From contig JAOZVK010000127.1 in the NCBI GenBank assembly GCA_029938185.1, forward strand, positions 1 to 11,790: 11,790 nt of DNA. Direction: 5' to 3'. Below the pieces are notes generated by a model. It had not been told where the DNA came from. It did not search any database and worked only from the letters and a program-made list of their open reading frames with translations. Below, piece after piece: positions 7,124 to 11,790 of the stretch. This DNA comes from Bacteroidales bacterium (lineage in GTDB: Bacteria > Bacteroidota > Bacteroidia > Bacteroidales > JAOZVK01). The position numbers were made by a program, and so were the translations under genes. Numbering within the stretch: the first letter of the stretch is position 1; every line of letters begins with the position of its first letter.

Positions 7124-7510
7124 ATGAAAGATATTATAATTAAAGGTTCACGTGATTCTTACATAATTCCATCTGTTAATTTTAATTACAGAAATGGTAT
7201 ATGTGAACTTTCTGGTGAATCATTTCTAGAAGAAACTGCTAAGTTTTATTCTCCATTACTGGAATGGATTAGAGAGTACACAACTAAAGTACAGAAACCA
7301 ATAGTTTTTATTTTTAAACTTACGTATTTCAATACAAGTACATCAAAATGTATACTTGATTTTCTGCATATTTTGAAAAAATATGAAGACAATGGAGGAG
7401 ACGTTGTTGTTAATTGGCATTACTATGAAGATGATGTTGATATGCAAGATGATATTGAAGATTATATTATAGATACAGGTATCAAAATTAATCTATTCAT
7501 ACTTGATTAA
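7124..7510 (+). CDS. siaC: SiaC-family phospho-acceptor regulator (DUF1987), copy 3
   Basis: This 128-residue third SiaC paralogue has IKGSRDSYIIPSVNFN (6-21), GICELSGESFLEET (25-38), FYSPLLEWIREY (41-52), LTYFNTSTSKCILDFLHIL (66-84) and VVVNWHYYEDDVDMQDD (94-110). T71 is the predicted phospho-acceptor. The C-terminus ends INLFILD instead of the INLIPF of copy 2, so the last residues of the family's C-terminal strand have changed. This could tune binding to kinase, phosphatase or output partner (inference). It has no dedicated kinase directly next to it, unlike copies 1 and 2. A repeat-filled gap of 380 bp separates it from the phosphatase gene. Confidence 0.87.
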   Translation: MKDIIIKGSRDSYIIPSVNFNYRNGICELSGESFLEETAKFYSPLLEWIREYTTKVQKPIVFIFKLTYFNTSTSKCILDFLHILKKYEDNGGDVVVNWHYYEDDVDMQDDIEDYIIDTGIKINLFILD

Positions 7511-7522
7511 AATACCTAAGAG

Positions 7523-7583
7523 TTATTTAATGTTGCTTACACTCTTGAGTGAACTTATATTATTTGGAAACTTTACAATACTT
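7523..7583 (+). repeat. decayed R-repeat fragment
   Basis: TTATTTAATGTTGCTTACACTC (7523-7544) differs at only a few positions from CTATTTAATGTGGCTTACGCAT in R3. Further on, GAAACTTTACAATACTTA (7567-7583) resembles the R end AAAACTTTTGTAAGATTACTTA. The middle is shortened. It lies just after the siaC3 stop codon and before the intact copy R2, so two R units stand in tandem here, one of them degraded. Confidence 0.45.
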
Positions 7584-7614
7584 ATTCAATGACACTATCA
7601 TTTGATGTATAGTT

Positions 7615-7717
7615 AAGGTCTTCGGCCTATTATAGTTGCTTACGCATTAGTATAAAAACAAATTAATCAAAAAGTTACGAATAAGTAAATGTCGAAAAAC
7701 TTTTGTAACAGTACTTA
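7615..7717 (+). repeat. R repeat copy R2 (subtype II)
   Basis: It begins AAGGTCTTCGGCCTAT, passes through TAGTTGCTTACGCATTAGTA and GAATAAGTAAATGTCGAAAA, and ends at AACAGTACTTA. Over about 90 bases it is nearly identical to the inverted copy R4 at 11544-11642 (about seven differences by eye). The shared subtype II middle is TTAATCA..AAGTTA.GAATAAG. It lies in the gap between siaC3 and the phosphatase gene. Confidence 0.8.
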
Positions 7718-7728
7718 GTTGTATTTTG

Positions 7729-7875
7729 GCATGTTTCATATAAACTTTACACTTTTTCTCTATTAACTCTGTGTGATTTTGTGATTAAATAGATATACTC
7801 TTATTAATCACATAGTTAAACAGAGTTTTTTATGAGTTTCAAAGTGTATTTTTTTTCAATATATATGAAACATGC
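7729..7875. repeat. 147-bp inverted-repeat element with perfect 14-bp ends, directly upstream of the phosphatase gene
   Basis: GCATGTTTCATATA (7729-7742) and TATATGAAACATGC (7862-7875) are perfect inverted termini. Inside them ACACTTT pairs with AAAGTGT, and AACTCTGTGTGATTTTGTGATTAA pairs imperfectly (about 20 of 24) with the segment ending in ACAGAGTT, around a short AT loop. The element ends 15 bp before the phosphatase ATG. If transcribed it would give that gene a long hairpin leader. If not, the promoter must be inside or overlapping it. A miniature transposable element is the simplest reading; a regulatory leader is the alternative. Confidence 0.72.
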
Positions 7876-7890
7876 TTAAATTTTATACAT

Positions 7891-10800
7891 ATGAAGAAAA
7901 TACTTTTAAATATATTATTGTTGATCATTTTGCATTATTATGTAAATTCGCAGAATAGACAATACAAATTTGAACATTTATCCATCCAACATGGATTATC
8001 ATATAGTGTTATATATGGAATTGTCCAAGACTCAAAAGGATTTATGTGGTTTACATCTCAAGATGCCGGTTTAAATAAGTTTGATGGTTATAAATTTACT
8101 ATTTATAAACATATAAGCTCTGATACAAACTCAATATCAATAAACAGTATTAATAAAATTAAAATTGATAAATTTGGTAATTTATGGATTGGAACATGGG
8201 GTGGAGGTTTAGATATGTTCGACCCCAGACTAAATACATTTACACACTATAAGAAAAACCCTTCAAATAAAAATAGTTTAAGTAATAATAAAATTCAATC
8301 GCTATATGTTGATGACCAAACCAATACTATTTGGATTGGAACAACATCGGGGCTAAATAAATTTGAACCCAAATTAAAAAAATTCACTCTATATAAGCAT
8401 GATTCAAACAATACTAATAGTTTATCTGGAAATAGAATTTGGGCTATTGAAAAAGATAAATTAAATAACTTATGGATAGCAACAAATAATGGGTTGAATA
8501 AATTTAATTTAGACAGCAAAACTTTTACTAGGTATGAATACAATAGAAATAACAAAAGAGGTATTTCTCATTCACAGGTACGATCAATATTATCTACTAA
8601 AAATGGAGAATTATGGATAGGTACTGCTGCCGGAATTAGTATATATAATGAAGATACTGATGATTTTGATTTCATATTACCTTATCCCGAAAATGATAAA
8701 AATTCTCAAACAAACAACATTAATACAATATATGAAGATAGAAGTGGAACTATTTGGGTAGGAACTCAAATGGGCGGTCTATCAAAATATGACAAAATAA
8801 ATAAAACCTTTTATAGCTTTGTTAATGAACCTAACAATCCTGAAAGCATTAGTTATAACGATGTTAGAGCAATATATCAAGATAAATCTGGACTATTATG
8901 GATTGCTACAAGGGGAGGCGGATTGAACAAACTAAACCTAAATCCACCAAAATTTAATCTTCTAAAAACAATTAATAGTTCAAATAGTTTATCTGGAAAT
9001 AGAATTAGAGCAATTGCTGAGGATAATGATAAGACTATTTGGATTGGAACCGATAGAAATGGTTTAAATAAATATGATATTAAAACAAAAGTATTTACTC
9101 ATTTTAAAAATAATAAAAATTTAAATTCTATATCAAGTAACAGAATAAGAGCATTGTTTGTTGATTCTACGGATAATTTATTAGTGATTGGAACTGATAA
9201 TGGAGGTTTAAATATTTTAGATTTAAAAACTAATAAAATTTCAATTTTTAAACATAATAAAAAAGATAAATTTAGTATTAGTGATAATGAAATAACTTCA
9301 ATTTGTAAGGATAAATATAATAGAATCTGGGTTGGAACTAAAAATGGATTAAACTTATATAGTAAAAAATTAAAAAAATTTAAACGATATAAAAATGAAT
9401 CAGGAAGTTTAACAAGTTTGAGTGATAATAGAATACGTTATTTATTTACAGACTCGAAAGGTAGATTGTGGATAGGTACAGATAATGGACTTAATAGACT
9501 TAATTTTTCTTTAGGGATTTTTAAAAAATACTGGAACAATCCAAATAATTTAAATACTATAAACAGCAATATTGTTAATGTTATTTATGAAGATAATAAA
9601 AAAAATATTTGGATTGGAACTAATAATGGATTAAATAAATATATTGAAAAAAGTAAAAACTTTATTCGATTCGAAAGCTATGGAAATAATAGAAGTATAG
9701 CAATTTATGGAATTTTAGACGACAACAAAGGTAACTTATGGTTAAGCTCATATGCTGGAATATTAAAATTTAATACCATAATAAATGAATACGATATTTA
9801 TGATGCCTATGATGGATTGCAAAGCAAAGAATTTTATAGAGCATCGTTTTGCAAAGCTTCAGATAATACTTTTTACTTTGGTGGAATAAATGGTCTAAAC
9901 TTTTTTAATCCTGATAGTGTTAAAATAGATACATATGAACCTGAAGTAGTTTTTACTGAATTTAAAATTTTTAATGAAAATGTAAAAATTAATACGAACA
10001 CTCCTTTACAAAAACATATAAACTATACTTCAGAAATAACTCTTTCGTACAAAGATTATATGTTTTCAATTGATTTTTCGGCATTACATTTTGTTTCTTC
10101 TGAAAAAAATAAATATGCATATATGCTTGTTGGATTTGACAAAGACTGGGTACAACACAATACAAAACATTTTGTTATGTATAATAATTTAGCACCAGGA
10201 AAATATATTTTTAAAGTTAAAGGTACCAATAGTGATGGAGTATGGAGTACTAAAATATCAGAACTCAAAATCATAATAAAACCTCCATTTTGGAAAAAAA
10301 TATGGTTTCATATATTAGCATTTTCCTTAATTATTTTACTAATATATCTATTTATAAAAGTAAGAGAAACTAAGTTGAAAAAATCAAAAATAAAACTTGA
10401 AAGAATTGTTAGCATAAGAACAAAAGAAATACAAGAACAAAAAAATCAAATACAAGAACAAAGAGATATTGCTAACTTACAGAAAAAAAAAATTACTGAC
10501 AGCATACGTTATGCAAAAAGAATACAAAATGCAATGTTTCCACCATATAATTTTCTTAAAAATTATTTTACAAATTCATTTGTTTTCTTTCAGCCCAAAG
10601 AAATTGTAAGTGGAGATTTTTATTGGATAAGTGAAAAAAATGATATTCTGATTATTGCAGTTGCCGATTGTACTGGGCATGGTGTACCTGGTGCATTTAT
10701 GAGTGTATTGGGAATTACAATATTAAATGAAGTTACAAATGAATTGGATATTAATAATTCACAGGCTAGTGATATACTAAACAAACTTAGAGAAAAAATA

Positions 10801-11331
10801 TTACAAGCACTACATCACGACAAAAATCAAAGAAAAACACAGGAAGGTATTGATATAGCTGTTATAAAGATTGATAAAAACATTAAACAATTACAATATT
10901 CTGGAGCTAATAATCCTATTCATATTGTTAGACAAATTTTACCTCGTACAAAAAAAATTGATAATAGTATTATATGTAATGATTATGGTACCTATGAGCT
11001 ATTTGAATTAAAACCAGATAAAATGCCTATTGGTTGGTATTACAGAAAAAACGATTCTTTTAAAAATATTGAATTTGAACTTTTTAATAATGACAGTATT
11101 TATATGTTTTCTGATGGTTATGTTGATCAATTTGGAGGTGATTTAAACAGAAAATTCCTTATGAAAAACTTTAAACAACTACTTGTTGATATACAAGGCT
11201 ACGACATGCAAAAACAAAAAGAACTTGTGGATTCAAATTTTAATAATTGGAAAAGAGATAATTCTCAAACAGATGATATTTTAGTTATTGGTTTTAAAAT
11301 TAATATTTTCGATTTATTTAATGTAACCTAA
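7891..11331 (+). CDS. two-component-propeller sensor fused to a SpoIIE/PP2C phosphatase (SiaA-like)
   Basis: This 1146-residue membrane protein is predicted to sense a periplasmic signal and to dephosphorylate cytoplasmic phosphoproteins, most plausibly the neighbouring SiaC proteins. A signal peptide (1-20) is followed by 14 Reg_prop repeats of the LWIGTxxGLNKFD type between about 45 and 675, enough for two seven-bladed propellers. A Y_Y_Y domain (about 715-797, with LAPGKYIFKVKGTNSDG) leads to one membrane helix (about 805-823) and a coiled coil rich in Gln/Lys/Glu (about 826-865). The SpoIIE-type phosphatase starts at DSIRYAKRIQNAMFPP (870-885). Its metal-binding aspartates are all present: VSGDFYW (D909), ADCTGHGVPGAFMS (D926), FSDGYVDQFGG (D1075) and QTDDILVIGF (D1128/D1129). 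This sensor layout is usual for hybrid histidine kinases in Bacteroidota; here a phosphatase replaces the kinase. The TAA stop touches repeat R3. Confidence 0.93.
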   Translation: MKKILLNILLLIILHYYVNSQNRQYKFEHLSIQHGLSYSVIYGIVQDSKGFMWFTSQDAGLNKFDGYKFTIYKHISSDTNSISINSINKIKIDKFGNLWIGTWGGGLDMFDPRLNTFTHYKKNPSNKNSLSNNKIQSLYVDDQTNTIWIGTTSGLNKFEPKLKKFTLYKHDSNNTNSLSGNRIWAIEKDKLNNLWIATNNGLNKFNLDSKTFTRYEYNRNNKRGISHSQVRSILSTKNGELWIGTAAGISIYNEDTDDFDFILPYPENDKNSQTNNINTIYEDRSGTIWVGTQMGGLSKYDKINKTFYSFVNEPNNPESISYNDVRAIYQDKSGLLWIATRGGGLNKLNLNPPKFNLLKTINSSNSLSGNRIRAIAEDNDKTIWIGTDRNGLNKYDIKTKVFTHFKNNKNLNSISSNRIRALFVDSTDNLLVIGTDNGGLNILDLKTNKISIFKHNKKDKFSISDNEITSICKDKYNRIWVGTKNGLNLYSKKLKKFKRYKNESGSLTSLSDNRIRYLFTDSKGRLWIGTDNGLNRLNFSLGIFKKYWNNPNNLNTINSNIVNVIYEDNKKNIWIGTNNGLNKYIEKSKNFIRFESYGNNRSIAIYGILDDNKGNLWLSSYAGILKFNTIINEYDIYDAYDGLQSKEFYRASFCKASDNTFYFGGINGLNFFNPDSVKIDTYEPEVVFTEFKIFNENVKINTNTPLQKHINYTSEITLSYKDYMFSIDFSALHFVSSEKNKYAYMLVGFDKDWVQHNTKHFVMYNNLAPGKYIFKVKGTNSDGVWSTKISELKIIIKPPFWKKIWFHILAFSLIILLIYLFIKVRETKLKKSKIKLERIVSIRTKEIQEQKNQIQEQRDIANLQKKKITDSIRYAKRIQNAMFPPYNFLKNYFTNSFVFFQPKEIVSGDFYWISEKNDILIIAVADCTGHGVPGAFMSVLGITILNEVTNELDINNSQASDILNKLREKILQALHHDKNQRKTQEGIDIAVIKIDKNIKQLQYSGANNPIHIVRQILPRTKKIDNSIICNDYGTYELFELKPDKMPIGWYYRKNDSFKNIEFELFNNDSIYMFSDGYVDQFGGDLNRKFLMKNFKQLLVDIQGYDMQKQKELVDSNFNNWKRDNSQTDDILVIGFKINIFDLFNVT

Positions 11332-11433
11332 GGTTTTCGACCTATTTAATGTGGCTTACGCATTTTTGCAAACTACTGTTATGTAATTAATTGTACAAAA
11401 ATAAATGCCAAAAAACTTTTGTAAGATTACTTA
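11330..11433 (+). repeat. R repeat copy R3 (subtype I), left arm of a composite inverted element
   Basis: It begins AAGGTTTTCGACCTATTTAA, contains TGGCTTACGCAT, AATTAATTGTACAAAAATAA and ATGCCAAAAAACTTTTGTAA, and ends at GATTACTTA. The first two bases are the last two of the phosphatase stop codon TAA. It aligns end to end with R1 (subtype I) and forms an inverted pair with R4, 110 bp further on. Confidence 0.8.
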
Positions 11434-11453
11434 CATATGATAAACTATACTTT

Positions 11454-11530
11454 CAATGGTTCAATTATTCAATGATACAATTATACAATATTTTGATTAA
11501 TAGCTCATAACATTTTTATAAAAGTAAAAT
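11454..11530 (+). repeat. repeat B copy 2, centre of the composite element
   Basis: The sequence beginning CAATGGTTCAATTATTCAAT is a close copy of 4181-4256 near parB, in the same orientation. It includes the shared AATGATACAATxxTACAATAxTTTGATTAATA and then diverges gradually. It is built from short CAAT/TACAAT units. Here it occupies the space between the inverted repeats R3 and R4. Confidence 0.7.
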
Positions 11531-11543
11531 TTTTAACCTAATT

Positions 11544-11642
11544 TAGTATACAAAAGTTTTTCGACATTTACTTATTCATAACTTACTGATTAAATTGTTT
11601 TTGTACTAATGCGTAAGCAACTATAAATAGGTCGAAGACCTT
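11544..11642 (-). repeat. R repeat copy R4 (subtype II), right arm of a composite inverted element
   Basis: Read on the minus strand it begins AAGGTCTTCGACCTATTTAT, continues AGTTGCTTACGCATTAGTAC and GAATAAGTAAATGTCGAAAA, and ends at CTTTTGTATACTA. It is the inverted, near-identical partner of R2 upstream of the phosphatase gene. With R3 and repeat B it makes a 313-bp unit (11330-11642) with inverted ends. A TA dinucleotide stands just outside AGGTYTTCGACCT at both ends. Confidence 0.8.
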
Positions 11643-11790
11643 ATAATAATTATTATGGTTCTTCAAATCTATTTATGCAAATTTTGTTTTACTTTTTAAT
11701 TAGCTGATAATCAATATCTGTAAAATTACTTATACATAGTTCTACTTTACGAACTTAAAACTATTTGATAATTAAACTATTAAATCATTT
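11643..11790. other. AT-rich sequence without recognisable features
   Basis: No coding frame, hairpin of note or further R-repeat copy is visible between the right end of the composite repeat element and the end of the window. Together with the repeats at 11330-11642 it makes about 460 bp of non-coding DNA after the phosphatase gene. Confidence 0.6.

Noticed and set aside
10056..10274. Minus-strand open frame inside the phosphatase gene, and similar antisense frames in mltD, parB and at 8295-8555
   Set aside because: All lie antisense within well-supported genes and have no recognisable domains or conserved features.
5504..11642. R repeats considered as a CRISPR array
   Set aside because: Copies are about 100 bp, kilobases apart, in both orientations and without regular spacers; no cas genes are present.

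Overview
The window is strongly AT-rich. Its proteins are typical of Bacteroidota: a DUF5683 protein next to chromosomal-type ParB, an MltD-like LysM transglycosylase, and a two-component-propeller (Reg_prop)/Y_Y_Y sensor. Shine-Dalgarno sequences are essentially absent and intergenic regions are long and full of repeats. I infer a low-GC marine, sediment or host-associated member of the Bacteroidales/Marinilabiliales or Cytophagia type. The exact lineage cannot be fixed from the window.

Left part (1-4126). A 5'-truncated amidohydrolase remnant (+ strand, about 76-489) is followed by two hairpins in the convergent gap. Then comes a minus-strand group transcribed right to left: parB, a DUF5683 membrane protein, and an MltD-like lytic transglycosylase. 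This is a familiar Bacteroidota chromosome-segregation/envelope neighbourhood, but the parA expected directly upstream of parB is missing from the window.

Middle non-coding block (4127-4944). It holds a repeat shared with the far right end (repeat B, probably a decayed copy of the composite element there). It also holds a nested inverted repeat of about 200 bp with a perfect 19-bp inner stem.

Right part (4945-11331). This is a six-gene plus-strand cluster in the order siaB - siaC - siaB - siaC - siaC - phosphatase. SiaB (DUF6272) is a GHKL-like protein kinase and SiaC (DUF1987) is its small phospho-acceptor. The last gene encodes an 1146-residue protein with a signal peptide, 14 propeller repeats, a Y_Y_Y domain, one membrane helix, a coiled coil and a cytoplasmic PP2C/SpoIIE phosphatase. 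Together they look like an expanded partner-switching module. A periplasmic sensor would control a phosphatase acting on three SiaC paralogues that two SiaB kinases phosphorylate. In Pseudomonas the analogous SiaABC module controls the diguanylate cyclase SiaD. No GGDEF protein or other obvious output is encoded here, so the target is unknown.

Threaded through the cluster is a family of about 100-bp interspersed repeats (called R here) with a conserved GCTTACGCAT core and a hairpin end AAGGTCTTCGACCT. There are four good copies in two subtypes plus decayed fragments. They lie between siaB1 and siaC1, between siaC3 and the phosphatase gene, and as an inverted pair right after the phosphatase stop codon. 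A separate 147-bp inverted-repeat element with perfect 14-bp ends lies directly before the phosphatase start codon.
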